A DNA stretch of 37,869 nt, from assembly GCA_044866695.1 (NCBI GenBank), contig JBIOUF010000267.1:1-37869 (forward strand). The letters are read 5' to 3'. The position numbers and the translations under genes are program-made. Positions 24,292-31,351 of this stretch are shown one piece after another. Origin of the DNA: JBIOUF01 sp044866695. Its GTDB lineage: Bacteria > Actinomycetota > Actinomycetes > Propionibacteriales > Nocardioidaceae. The notes below the pieces were generated by a model. It was not told the DNA's origin. It was given only the letters and a program-made list of their open reading frames with translations, and made no database searches. Numbering within the stretch: position 1 is the stretch's first letter; every line of letters starts with the position of its first letter.

Positions 24292-25530
24292 TCAGACCCC
24301 TGCGGTGCGGGCGTACCGCTCCGGGTGGGCGACGGCCACGACCTCGCCGACGACCACGACGGCGGGCGGGCGTACCTCGGCCACGTCCAGGCCGGCCGCC
24401 AGGCGGTCCAGCGTGGTGAGCACGATGCGTTCGGTGGCCATGGTGCCGTCGGTCACCACCGCGACCGGGGTGGACCCAGCGCGGCCGCCGGAGACCAGCC
24501 GGGCCGCTATGCCGGCCAGGTTCTGCACGGCCATCAGCAGCACCAGCGTGCCACGCAGCCGCGCCAGGGCGTCCCAGGACACCAGCGACTCGGGGTGGTC
24601 CGGGGGCAGGTGGCCGGACACGACGGTGAACTCGTGCGCGACGCCCCGGTGGGTGACCGGGATGCCGGCCAGCGCCGGCACGGCGAGGGCGCTGGACAGC
24701 CCGGGTACGACGGTGCAGGGCACGCCGGCCTCGGCGCAGGCGAGCAGCTCCTCGAAGCCCCTGCCGAAGACGAACCCGTCGCCCCCCTTGAGCCGCACGA
24801 CGCGCTTGCCCGCCCGAGCGCGGTCCACCAGGACCCGGTTGATCCCCTCCTGCGCGGCCCCGCGCGACCGGGGCAGCTTCGCGACGTCGACCAGCTCGAC
24901 GTCGGGGGACAGCTCGTCGAGCAGCTCACGGGGGGCCAGCCGGTCGGCCACCACCACGTCGGCGTCGCTGAGGGCGCGGCGGGCGGCCACCGTCAGGAGC
25001 TCGGGATCGCCCGGGCCGCCGCCGACGATCACCACCCCGGGCGTGTGGTCGCGCTCGTGTTCGCTGATCGCCCCGTCCCGGAGCCCGGCGAGCACGGCGT
25101 CGCGGATCCGCGCGGACCGGCGCGGCTCGCGGTTGCCCAGCACCGCGACGGTCACCCCGGCATGCCGGCCGACGGCGGGGGTCCACGCCGTGGCCCGCGT
25201 CGCGTCGTCGGCACGGACACAGAAGATCCGCCGCTCCTCGGCGACCGCGCACACCCGCGCGTTGACCTCGGGCACCGAGGTGGCCGCGACGACGTACCAG
25301 GTGTCGTCGAGGTCGCCGGACTCGAACCCGCGACGCGCCCACTCCACCTCGCCGGCGTCGGCCATGCCCTCCAGCGCCGGCGTCACCGCGGGCGACACCA
25401 GCGCGACCCGCGCCCCCGCCGCCACCAGTCCCGGGATCCGCCGCTGTGCGACGTGTCCGCCGCCGACCACCACGACCCGCCGGCCGGCGAGGCGCAGTCC
25501 CGAGGGGTACGGCGGGAAGTCGGTGGCCAT
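24292..25530 (-). CDS. CysG-like precorrin-2 dehydrogenase / uroporphyrinogen-III C-methyltransferase fusion
   Basis: 412 residues. The N-terminal part (about 1-150) is a precorrin-2 dehydrogenase/ferrochelatase-like NAD domain with RVVVVGGGHVAQRRI and FCVRADDATRA. The C-terminal part (about 158-400) is SUMT, with VVIVGGGPGDPELLTV, ADVVVADRLAP, VVRLKGGDGFVFGRG, VVPGLSSALAVPALAGIP and GTLVLLMAVQNL. It would make precorrin-2 and sirohydrochlorin on the way to siroheme, and could feed B12 synthesis, which EutBC needs. At 412 residues it is shorter than E. coli CysG (457), mainly in the linker domain. ATG 25530 is preferred over 25539 because GACAAT lies seven bases before it. Confidence 0.93.
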   Translation of the reverse strand: MATDFPPYPSGLRLAGRRVVVVGGGHVAQRRIPGLVAAGARVALVSPAVTPALEGMADAGEVEWARRGFESGDLDDTWYVVAATSVPEVNARVCAVAEERRIFCVRADDATRATAWTPAVGRHAGVTVAVLGNREPRRSARIRDAVLAGLRDGAISEHERDHTPGVVIVGGGPGDPELLTVAARRALSDADVVVADRLAPRELLDELSPDVELVDVAKLPRSRGAAQEGINRVLVDRARAGKRVVRLKGGDGFVFGRGFEELLACAEAGVPCTVVPGLSSALAVPALAGIPVTHRGVAHEFTVVSGHLPPDHPESLVSWDALARLRGTLVLLMAVQNLAGIAARLVSGGRAGSTPVAVVTDGTMATERIVLTTLDRLAAGLDVAEVRPPAVVVVGEVVAVAHPERYARTAGV

Positions 25531-25537
25531 GCCGCTC

Positions 25538-25543
25538 ATTGTC
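25538..25543 (-). promoter_or_regulatory. possible leaderless -10 (GACAAT) of the cysG-like gene
   Basis: Minus-strand GACAAT with seven bases before ATG 25530. The first base departs from the TANNNT pattern, so this is weaker than the other leaderless sites. Confidence 0.35.
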
Positions 25544-25586
25544 CCGTGAGCGGAGCAGGCCGCTGGTGGCCGCCCGCAGGCCGGAC

Positions 25587-25592
25587 TAGGGT
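25587..25592 (+). promoter_or_regulatory. candidate -10 (TAGGGT) of the PEBP gene
   Basis: TAGGGT 30 bases before ATG 25623, giving a short leader that contains the ribosome site AGGAGGT. Unlike the leaderless cases, this gene has both elements. Confidence 0.45.
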
Positions 25593-25622
25593 CTGCTGGT
25601 CCGCTGCCCCCAGGAGGTGTCC

Positions 25623-26153
25623 ATGTCCCTCGACCGTCCGGTCGCGCCCGACCCGTACGAGCTGCTCCCGTCCGTGCCGTCGTTCGCGGTGACCAGCGCC
25701 GACGTCACCGAAGGCGCGCCACTGAAGGACGACCAGGTGGCGGCGAAGGGGAACACCTCGCCGCAGCTGAGCTGGTCGGGCTTCCCGGAGCAGACCAAGA
25801 GCTTCGTGGTGACCTGCTTCGACCCCGACGCCCCCACGCCGTCGGGCTTCTGGCACTGGGTGCTGGTGGACCTGCCGGCCGATGTCACCTCCCTGCCGGC
25901 CGGTGCCGGCGCCGAGGGCGGCGCCGGGCTGCCGGAGGGGGCGTTCATGTGCCGCAACGACGGCGGCCAGAAGGCGTTCATGGGCGCGGCGCCGCCGGAG
26001 GGCGACCAGGTGCACCGGTACTACTTCGTGGTTCACGCAGTGGGCGCGGAGAGGCTCGGCGTGGACTCCGACGCCTCGCCGGCGGTGGTCTCGTTCAACC
26101 TGGCGTTCAAGACGCTGGCCCGGGGCATGGTCACGGGGACCTACCAGCACTGA
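25623..26153 (+). CDS. YbhB/YbcL-type phosphatidylethanolamine-binding (PEBP) protein
   Basis: 176 residues. The PEBP fold is marked by GNTSPQLSWSGFPEQTKSF, the ligand-site motif CFDPDAPTPSGFWHWVLVDL and HRYYFVVHAVGAERLGV. No signal peptide is visible, so it is cytoplasmic. Bacterial members are of unknown function, resembling the eukaryotic RKIP inhibitors only in fold. ATG 25623 is five bases after AGGAGGT and fits the family N-terminus. The gene's last 23 bases overlap the convergent NUDIX gene. Confidence 0.92.
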   Translation: MSLDRPVAPDPYELLPSVPSFAVTSADVTEGAPLKDDQVAAKGNTSPQLSWSGFPEQTKSFVVTCFDPDAPTPSGFWHWVLVDLPADVTSLPAGAGAEGGAGLPEGAFMCRNDGGQKAFMGAAPPEGDQVHRYYFVVHAVGAERLGVDSDASPAVVSFNLAFKTLARGMVTGTYQH

Positions 26154-26580
26154 GCCGCGTGTAGGCCCGCGAGGCCAGGAAGCGCGGCAGGAAGTACGCG
26201 GTCGACTCCGCCAGGTCCAGCTCGCCGATCCGGTCCGGGTCGACGAACACGATCTGCCGGCCCTCGCCCAAGACGATGTCGTCGTCGGTGAGGTCCGCGC
26301 GGCCGGCCCAGATCTGCCAGTCGACGACCCGCCCGGGGATCTCCTGCGACGGGCGGACCCCGGCGTACCACAGCTCCAGCGTGCCGTCCGGGAGCCGTAG
26401 CCCGGTCTCCTCCTCCAGCTCGCGGTCCCGGGCGGACAGCCAGTCCTCCCCGGGGTCGACGTGGCCGCCCACCAGGCCCCACTGGCCCGGGGCGATCGGC
26501 GCGGCGTCGTCACGCTCCTGGAGCAGCACCCAGCCCCGCGCGTCGACCAGGAACAGCACCGAGACGCGGACCGGGCTCAC
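26131..26580 (-). CDS. NUDIX hydrolase
   Basis: 149 residues. The NUDIX box is complete: GHVDPGE, then seven residues, then RELEEETGL (about residues 39-61), giving the metal-binding REXXEE glutamates. The preceding VLLQERDDAAPIAPGQWGL and later VDWQIWAG support a pyrophosphohydrolase fold. The substrate is unknown. GTG 26580 lies 29 bases from the divergent hydrolase start, so promoters for both must share a tiny gap. The tail overlaps the PEBP gene. Confidence 0.93.
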   Translation of the reverse strand: MSPVRVSVLFLVDARGWVLLQERDDAAPIAPGQWGLVGGHVDPGEDWLSARDRELEEETGLRLPDGTLELWYAGVRPSQEIPGRVVDWQIWAGRADLTDDDIVLGEGRQIVFVDPDRIGELDLAESTAYFLPRFLASRAYTRLSAGRSP

Positions 26581-26609
26581 CGGTCGGAGGCTACCGGCAG
26601 AATCGGGGC

Positions 26610-27569
26610 ATGTCCCGTGCGTTCGCCGACGTCGTCGACCTGCTCGGGGAGCCGTACCGGGTCGAGCAGATCCCGCTGCCGGACGACGACGAGGGGCCGG
26701 TGGTGGCCACCTTGGTGTCGCGCGCCGCGGAACGGCCCACGAGGCGGGCGGTGCTGCACGTGCACGGCTTCTGCGACTACTTCTTCCACACCGCGCTGGC
26801 CGACTTCTGGGTGGGCCGGGGGTACGACTTCTACGCTGTCGACCTGCGCAAGTACGGCCGGTCGCTGCGCCCCCACCAGACCCCGAACTACGCGGCCGAC
26901 CTGCGCGACTACGTGCCGGAGCTCGAGGAGTCGCTGCGCCGCATGCGCGACCGCGACGGGCACGACCACGTCGTGGTCAGCGCCCACTCCACCGGCGCGC
27001 TGACCACGCTGGTGTGGCTGGGCGCGCGCGACCCGGTCGCGGCCGGCGTGGTGCTGAACGCGCCGTGGCTGGACCTGGGCGGGTCGCTGTTCCTGCGCAG
27101 GGGGCTGTTCCCGGCGGTCGACCGGTTCGGCGGCCGGCGCCCGTACCTGAAGGTCCCGCGCTCGGTCTCGGGCCTCTACGGGCGCAGCATCCACCGCAGC
27201 AAGGGCGGTGAGTGGGACTACGACCTGGCGTGGAAGCCGCTGGAGAGCTGGCCGGTCCACGTCGGCTGGCTGCGCGCGGTCCGCCGGGCGCAGGCCGCGG
27301 TGCACCGCGGCGTCGACGTCGGCGCGCCGGTGCTCATGCTCACCTCCGCGGCCTCCTCCCGGCACCGCGCCTGGCACGAGGAGGTCGGCCGCACCGACAT
27401 CGTGCTCGACGTCGACCACATGTGGCGGTGGGGCCGGGCGCTGGGCCGGCACCTGACCATGGTCGGCATCCCGGGCGCCCTCCACGACGTCACCCTCTCC
27501 CCCGAGCCCGTCCGCGCCCGGGCCTTCGAGGAGACCGCGCGATGGCTGGGTGCCTACGTCGACGGCTGA
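26610..27569 (+). CDS. alpha/beta hydrolase (serine hydrolase, lysophospholipase-like)
   Basis: 319 residues, cytoplasmic. The oxyanion-hole motif is HVHGF (50-54), and the nucleophile is Ser127 in SAHSTG, where the usual G-x-S-x-G first glycine is alanine. The acid and histidine are probably in the region TDIVLDVDHMW and at the His of GALHDVTLS. The layout resembles monoacylglycerol lipase/S33 peptidase relatives; the substrate is not deducible. ATG 26610 follows CAGAAT by six bases, so a leaderless start is possible. A hairpin follows the stop directly. Confidence 0.9.
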   Translation: MSRAFADVVDLLGEPYRVEQIPLPDDDEGPVVATLVSRAAERPTRRAVLHVHGFCDYFFHTALADFWVGRGYDFYAVDLRKYGRSLRPHQTPNYAADLRDYVPELEESLRRMRDRDGHDHVVVSAHSTGALTTLVWLGARDPVAAGVVLNAPWLDLGGSLFLRRGLFPAVDRFGGRRPYLKVPRSVSGLYGRSIHRSKGGEWDYDLAWKPLESWPVHVGWLRAVRRAQAAVHRGVDVGAPVLMLTSAASSRHRAWHEEVGRTDIVLDVDHMWRWGRALGRHLTMVGIPGALHDVTLSPEPVRARAFEETARWLGAYVDG

Positions 27570-27600
27570 GTCCATCGGCGAGCGGAGCGAGCCGGTGGAC
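27570..27600 (+). terminator. hairpin directly after the hydrolase stop codon
   Basis: GTCCATCGGC (27570-27579) pairs with GCCGGTGGAC (27591-27600), ten pairs including one G-U, around an 11-base loop. It starts at the base after TGA. No T-run follows, so it is at best an actinobacterial-type terminator or 3' stabiliser. Confidence 0.4.
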
Positions 27601-27614
27601 GAGGTCGTCGACCA

Positions 27615-27693
27615 GGAGTCGAACCGTGGACTGTGGTCCTCGCCCCGGCGCGCAGCGCCCTCGCCCGGGGAGCAGAGTCCACGGTTCGACTCC
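27615..27693. repeat. 18-bp perfect inverted repeat with 43-base centre
   Basis: GGAGTCGAACCGTGGACT (27615-27632) is exactly complementary to AGTCCACGGTTCGACTCC (27676-27693). The centre is GC-rich and can form a further imperfect hairpin. The arms resemble tRNA T-loop sequence (GGTTCGACTCC) but no tRNA can be folded. It lies in the 382-base gap after the hydrolase, in which I see no gene. Confidence 0.7.
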
Positions 27694-27774
27694 CCCACGG
27701 CCGACCGCAGGGGGCAAGGTAGGCGACCACCACCTGCATCCGGGCGCTCGGCCGACCGACATCACCGGCTGAGC

Positions 27775-27937
27775 GGCCCACCATTGACGGCTCGGCCCAC
27801 CAACATCGACGGCTCGGCGCACCACCATTGACGGCTCGACCCCCGCCGCTGGTTGAGGTGCGAGCTTGCGAGCCTCGAAACCAAGGCGCCCAGACACCAA
27901 CATTGACGGCTCGGCCCACCAACATTGACGGCTCGGC
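27775..27937. repeat. 22-bp tandem repeat array, interrupted
   Basis: Units start at 27775, 27797, 27819, then 27894 and 27916. All contain the core GACGGCTCG preceded by CCA and AT-rich CATT or CATC. Spacing is exactly 22 bp within each block. A further degenerate unit lies 22 bp before the first (27753). The two blocks are separated by 53 bases that hold a REP-like hairpin. There is no spacer diversity, so it is not CRISPR. Confidence 0.8.
27851..27882. repeat. REP-like imperfect palindrome inside the 22-bp array
   Basis: GGTTGAGG (27851-27858) pairs with CCTC-GA-AACC (27873-27882) with a two-base bulge, around TGCGAGCTTGCGAG. I recall very similar GGTTGAGGTGCGAGC...CCTCGAAACC palindromes scattered between genes of Nocardioides; that recollection needs checking. 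It appears to have been inserted into the tandem array. Confidence 0.5.
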
Positions 27938-27951
27938 GAGGGGAGGAGGAG

Positions 27952-28713
27952 TCAGCCCTGGGTCAGGAAGACCGCGAGCGCCGTGCAGCCCACCACGACG
28001 ATGACGGCGCGGAGGACGGGGGCGGGGAGGCGGCGACCGACGTGGGCCCCGAGCTGGCCGCCGACGGTGGAGCCGACCGCGATCAGCGCCACGACGCTCC
28101 AGTCCGGGTCTGCGGTGAGGAACACCAGCGCGGCGACGCCGTTGACCACGCCGGCGAGGACGTTCTTGGCGGCGTTGTTGCGCTGCAGGGTGTCGGTGAG
28201 GGCAACGCCCAGCACGGCCATGAGCAAGATGCCCTGGGCGGCGCCGAAGTAGCCGCCGTAGATCCCGGTCGCGTAGACGGCGAGGAGCAGCCAGAGCGGG
28301 CCGGCGTCGGCGCCGGGCGACGTCGAGGCGGCACCGCGGACCCGCCGGCTGATCCAGGGCTGCAGCACGACCAGCACCAGGCCGAGCAGCACCAGGGCCG
28401 GGACGATGGCGTCGAACGCCGCGGACGGCAGCGCCAGCAGCAGCAGCGCGCCGGTGAGCCCGCCCAGCGCCGAGGCGGGCACCAGCCGGGCCAGCCGGCG
28501 CCCCTGCCCGCGCAGCTCACGGCGGTACCCCCACGCGCCCGAGAACGACCCGGGCACCAGCCCGATGTTGTTCGACACGTTGGCCGTGACCGGCGGCACC
28601 CCCAGCGCGATCAGGGTCGGGAAGGTGACCAGCGTCCCCGAGCCGACCACGGCGTTGATGGCCCCGGCCGCGACCCCGGCGAGCGAGACCACGACCATCT
28701 CCCACGGGCTCAC
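27952..28713 (-). CDS. TSUP-family (TauE/SafE) membrane permease
   Basis: 253 residues with about eight membrane segments. The TSUP signature appears twice: VAAGAINAVVGSGTLVTFP at the N-terminus and VYATGIYGGYFGAAQGILLM in the second half, with TANVSNNIGLVPG after the first. Members export or import sulfite, sulfonates or organosulfur acids; the substrate here is unknown. The GTG start overlaps the stop of the SPFH gene as GTGA. Linkage of a TSUP permease to an NfeD-SPFH pair is unusual, and a functional tie is only a guess. Confidence 0.9.
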   Translation of the reverse strand: MSPWEMVVVSLAGVAAGAINAVVGSGTLVTFPTLIALGVPPVTANVSNNIGLVPGSFSGAWGYRRELRGQGRRLARLVPASALGGLTGALLLLALPSAAFDAIVPALVLLGLVLVVLQPWISRRVRGAASTSPGADAGPLWLLLAVYATGIYGGYFGAAQGILLMAVLGVALTDTLQRNNAAKNVLAGVVNGVAALVFLTADPDWSVVALIAVGSTVGGQLGAHVGRRLPAPVLRAVIVVVGCTALAVFLTQG

Positions 28714-29858
28714 CTGGCCGGCGGCGCCTCGTCATCGGGAGCCGGAGCGGTCTCGGGGACGGGTCCGGTCGCCTCGGGGCGGGACCCGGAGCGCGCGTCA
28801 CTGCCGACCTCCGAGGCCTCGGCCGCGGCGATGGCCTGCGCCACCGCCTCGTGCGCGGAGGAGAGGGTGGGGTCGAGGTCGAAGGAGCCCGGCTCGGGGG
28901 GCCGGTCCAGGTCCACCCGGTGCCGGACGCCCGGGGTGTCGGCGGGGATCCCGGGGATGGAGCCGATCGCCGAGCCCAGGCCCTCCAGCGCGCGGCCGAT
29001 CTCCGACGGCACGACCCAGACCTTGTTGGCGTCGCCCTGGGCGATCTTCGGCAGCATCTGCAGGTACTGGTAGGCCAGCAGCGACTGGTCCGGCTGCCCG
29101 TCGTGGATCGCCTGGAAGACGGTGGTGATCGCCTGCCCCTCGCCCTGGGCCCGCAGGATCCGGGACTGTCGCTCCGCCTCCGCGCGCAGGATGGCCGCCT
29201 CCCGCTCGCCCTCGGCGTTGAGGATCGCGGACTGCTTGTTGCCCTCCGCGCTCAGGATCGCGGACTGCCGCTGGCCCTCGGCCGTCAGCACCACGGCGCG
29301 CTTGTCGCGGTCGGCACGCATCTGCTTCTCCATCGCGTCCTTGATGGAGGGGGGCGGGTCGATGCCCTTGATCTCCACGCGGTTGACCCGGATGCCCCAC
29401 TTGCCGGTGGCCTCGTCGAGCACCGAGCGCAGCCCGGCGTTGATCTCCTCACGGCTGGTCAGGGTCTGCTCCAGGTCCATGCCGCCGATGATGTTGCGCA
29501 GAGTGGTCATCGTGAGCTGCTCGATGGCCTGGATGTAGTTGGAGATCTCGTACGTCGCCGAGACCGGGTCCGTGACCTGGAAGTACAGCACGGTGTCGAT
29601 CGAGACCACCAGGTTGTCCTCGGTGATCACCGGCTGCGGCGGGAAGCTGACCACCTGTTCGCGCAGGTCGATCATGTAGCGCACCCGGTCCACGAACGGC
29701 ACCACGATGTTCAGCCCGGCCGGCAGGGTGGCGCGGTACTTGCCGAACCGTTCCACGATGCCTGCCCGCGCCTGCGGCACGATGCGCACGGTCTTGACCA
29801 GCGTCGCCGCCACCAGCACCAGCAGCAGGAGCAGCACGACCCCTATCGCGGTTCCCAT
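28710..29858 (-). CDS. SPFH/Band-7 membrane scaffold protein (QmcA/stomatin-like)
   Basis: 382 residues. A single N-terminal membrane anchor (IGVVLLLLLVLVAATLV) is followed by the Band-7 domain (about 25-200: VPQARAGIVERFGKYRATL, GLNIVVPFVDRVRYMIDLRE, IEQLTMTTLRNIIGGMDLEQ). Next comes a long helical region with repeated AEGxxxSAIL and AEGERE segments (about 215-250), and finally a disordered Pro/Ala/Glu-rich tail of about 70 residues. Such proteins form ring-like membrane microdomains and work with NfeD proteins. ATG 29858 has the site GGAGGAGGATCG directly upstream and starts 24 bases after the NfeD gene. Confidence 0.94.
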   Translation of the reverse strand: MGTAIGVVLLLLLVLVAATLVKTVRIVPQARAGIVERFGKYRATLPAGLNIVVPFVDRVRYMIDLREQVVSFPPQPVITEDNLVVSIDTVLYFQVTDPVSATYEISNYIQAIEQLTMTTLRNIIGGMDLEQTLTSREEINAGLRSVLDEATGKWGIRVNRVEIKGIDPPPSIKDAMEKQMRADRDKRAVVLTAEGQRQSAILSAEGNKQSAILNAEGEREAAILRAEAERQSRILRAQGEGQAITTVFQAIHDGQPDQSLLAYQYLQMLPKIAQGDANKVWVVPSEIGRALEGLGSAIGSIPGIPADTPGVRHRVDLDRPPEPGSFDLDPTLSSAHEAVAQAIAAAEASEVGSDARSGSRPEATGPVPETAPAPDDEAPPAR

Positions 29859-29882
29859 CGATCCTCCTCCTCGGTCCGGTTC

Positions 29883-30356
29883 TCAGGCACCGAGCTCCGG
29901 CACCGGGTGGACGTACGCGGTGGCCCCCCTGATCTCGAACACCTCGACCTTGGTGCCCGGCGGGATCACCGCGTCCTCGTCGTACGGCCGGGCGGTCCAG
30001 GTCTCCCCGGCCAGCCGCACCAGCCCGCCGTGGACGGAGACCTCCTCGAGGGCGAACCCGCTGCTGCCCACCAGGGCGGCGGCGCCGTGCCGCAGCTCCG
30101 GGCCGGACGCCCGCAGCCGGCGGACGACGCTCGGCCGGACCAGCACCAGCATGGCCAGCGCGGTCGCCGCGGCGAGCAGCGCCTGCAGCGGGAACGGCAG
30201 CCCGAAGGCGGCCGCGACTGCGCCGACCCCCGCCCCGGCCGCGAGCATGAGCAGCACCAGGTCCAGGCTGACCAACTCGGCGACGCCGAGCAGCAGCGCG
30301 GCGGACGCCCAGGCCGCCCACGGGTTGTCCCGCAGCCAGCCCCACAGCTCCTCCAC
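29883..30356 (-). CDS. NfeD-family membrane protein (short form)
   Basis: 157 residues. Membrane segments occupy about residues 12-75 (WASAALLLGVAELVSLDL, LLMLAAGAGVGAVAAAFG), and a C-terminal OB-fold domain (about 90-150) contains LVGSSGFALEEVS, GGLVRLAGETWTARPYDED and IPPGTKVEVFEIRGATAYV. It is the usual partner of SPFH proteins and lacks the N-terminal protease domain of long NfeD. GTG 30356 lies six bases after TAGGCT, which itself contains the stop of the upstream ABC gene; GGAGG is also present there. Confidence 0.93.
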   Translation of the reverse strand: MEELWGWLRDNPWAAWASAALLLGVAELVSLDLVLLMLAAGAGVGAVAAAFGLPFPLQALLAAATALAMLVLVRPSVVRRLRASGPELRHGAAALVGSSGFALEEVSVHGGLVRLAGETWTARPYDEDAVIPPGTKVEVFEIRGATAYVHPVPELGA

Positions 30357-30360
30357 GCCT

Positions 30361-30374
30361 CCAGCCTAGGCTGG
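30361..30374. promoter_or_regulatory. 14-bp perfect palindrome over the NfeD promoter
   Basis: CCAGCCTAGGCTGG at 30361-30374 is fully self-complementary. It contains TAGGCT (minus strand 30363-30368, a candidate -10 of the NfeD gene) and the TAG stop of the ABC gene. It could be an operator, or simply arise from these overlapping signals. Confidence 0.35.
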
Positions 30375-31163
30375 CCGTGGAACCTGGCGCCGGGCCGCCC
30401 AGCGGCCGTCCTCGTGCCGCAGCCGCAGCGGCATCCCGAACGTCTCCGAGAGGACTCCGGCGGTCATGACCTGCTCGACCGGCCCGGCGGCGACGATGCG
30501 GCCACCGCGCAGCAGCAGCGCGTGGGTGAAGCCGGGTGGCACCTCCTCGACGTGGTGGGAGACCAGGATCACCGCGGGCGCCAGCTCGTCCATGGCCAGC
30601 GCAGACAGGGTGGACACCAGGTCCTCCCGGCCGCCGAGGTCCAGGCCCGCCGCCGGCTCGTCGAGGATCAGCAGCTCGGGGTCGGTCATCAGCGCGCGGG
30701 CGATCTGCGTGCGCTTGCGCTCCCCCTCGCTGAGCGTCCCGAAGGTCCGCTCGGCCAGCGCCGCCACGCCCATCCGGGTCATCAGCAGGTGGGCCCGGGC
30801 GTGGTCGGCCTCGTCGTACCGCTCCCGCCAGCGCCCCAGCACCGAGTACGACGCCGACACCACCACGTCGCGGACCAGCTCGTTGCGCGGGATCCGCTCG
30901 GCGAGCGCGGCGCTGGTCAGCCCGATCCGCGGGCGCAGCTCGAAGACGTCGACCGCGCCGAGCACCTCCCCGAGGATCCCGGCCACCCCCTCGGTGGGGT
31001 GGATCTGGGCGGCGGCCACCTGCATGAGGGTGGTCTTGCCGGCGCCGTTCGGGCCGAGAACGACCCACCGCTCGTCCTCCTCGACGGTCCAGTCCACGTC
31101 CTCGACCAGCGTGGAGGCGCCTCGCCGCACGGTCACCCCGGCGAACTGGAGAACCGGTTCCAT
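30366..31163 (-). CDS. ABC transporter ATP-binding protein (stand-alone, YlmA/ModF-like)
   Basis: 265 residues, one nucleotide-binding domain. Walker A is GPNGAGKTTL (about 38-47), the Q-loop region follows, the signature is LSEGERKR (about 144-151), Walker B is LLILDEPAAGLD (about 165-176) and the switch histidine is in LVSHHVEEVPPGF. The closest type I recognise is the YlmA/ModF group of ATPases that lack a dedicated membrane partner next door; none is encoded here either. ATG 31163 follows GAGGAAAGAG. A candidate -10, TAGGTT, is at 31200-31205 (minus). Confidence 0.9.
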   Translation of the reverse strand: MEPVLQFAGVTVRRGASTLVEDVDWTVEEDERWVVLGPNGAGKTTLMQVAAAQIHPTEGVAGILGEVLGAVDVFELRPRIGLTSAALAERIPRNELVRDVVVSASYSVLGRWRERYDEADHARAHLLMTRMGVAALAERTFGTLSEGERKRTQIARALMTDPELLILDEPAAGLDLGGREDLVSTLSALAMDELAPAVILVSHHVEEVPPGFTHALLLRGGRIVAAGPVEQVMTAGVLSETFGMPLRLRHEDGRWAARRQVPRPA

Positions 31164-31240
31164 CTCTTTCCTCGCAAGGCTCGGCGGCGGTCGGACGCCA
31201 ACCTATCCCGCGCCCGTCCGCACCTGCCTGCGACCCCGCG

Positions 31241-31246
31241 TAGCCT
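31241..31246 (+). promoter_or_regulatory. leaderless -10 (TAGCCT) for the 30-codon leader ORF
   Basis: TAGCCT plus seven bases before ATG 31254, the same geometry as ppc, pta and def. Confidence 0.5.
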
Positions 31247-31253
31247 CTGCCCC

Positions 31254-31346
31254 ATGAGCGTGCGGGGCGAGCCGACGGCACTGCGGCGGCGACCGCCGGT
31301 CGCCGCACCGCGGTGCCGGCGACCATCGACCGGCGACGGAAGGTAG
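31254..31346 (+). CDS. 30-residue Arg/Pro-rich leader ORF
   Basis: A leaderless start at ATG 31254 opens a frame of 30 residues with 8 Arg and 5 Pro, including LRRRPP, ending at TGA-type stop five bases before the GTG of the next gene (31352), whose ribosome site GGAAGG lies within the end of this frame. It may be a translated leader peptide that controls the downstream gene, or the original start of it. No family is recognised. Confidence 0.4.
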   Translation: MSVRGEPTALRRRPPVAAPRCRRPSTGDGR

Positions 31347-31351
31347 ACCCA

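Noticed and set aside
27610..27700. Possible tRNA gene from GGTTCGACTCC
   Set aside because: Neither strand gives an acceptor stem, D-arm or a closed T-stem; only the T-loop-like bases match.
27490..27925. Minus-strand frames of 123-137 codons across the repeat-rich gap
   Set aside because: Their translations only mirror the tandem repeats and hairpins and overlap the hydrolase gene; no domain or start signal is visible.
27775..27937. Possible CRISPR array
   Set aside because: The 22-bp units are contiguous with no unique spacers, and no cas gene is near. The 32-bp repeat at 8694-8783 is rejected for the same reason.
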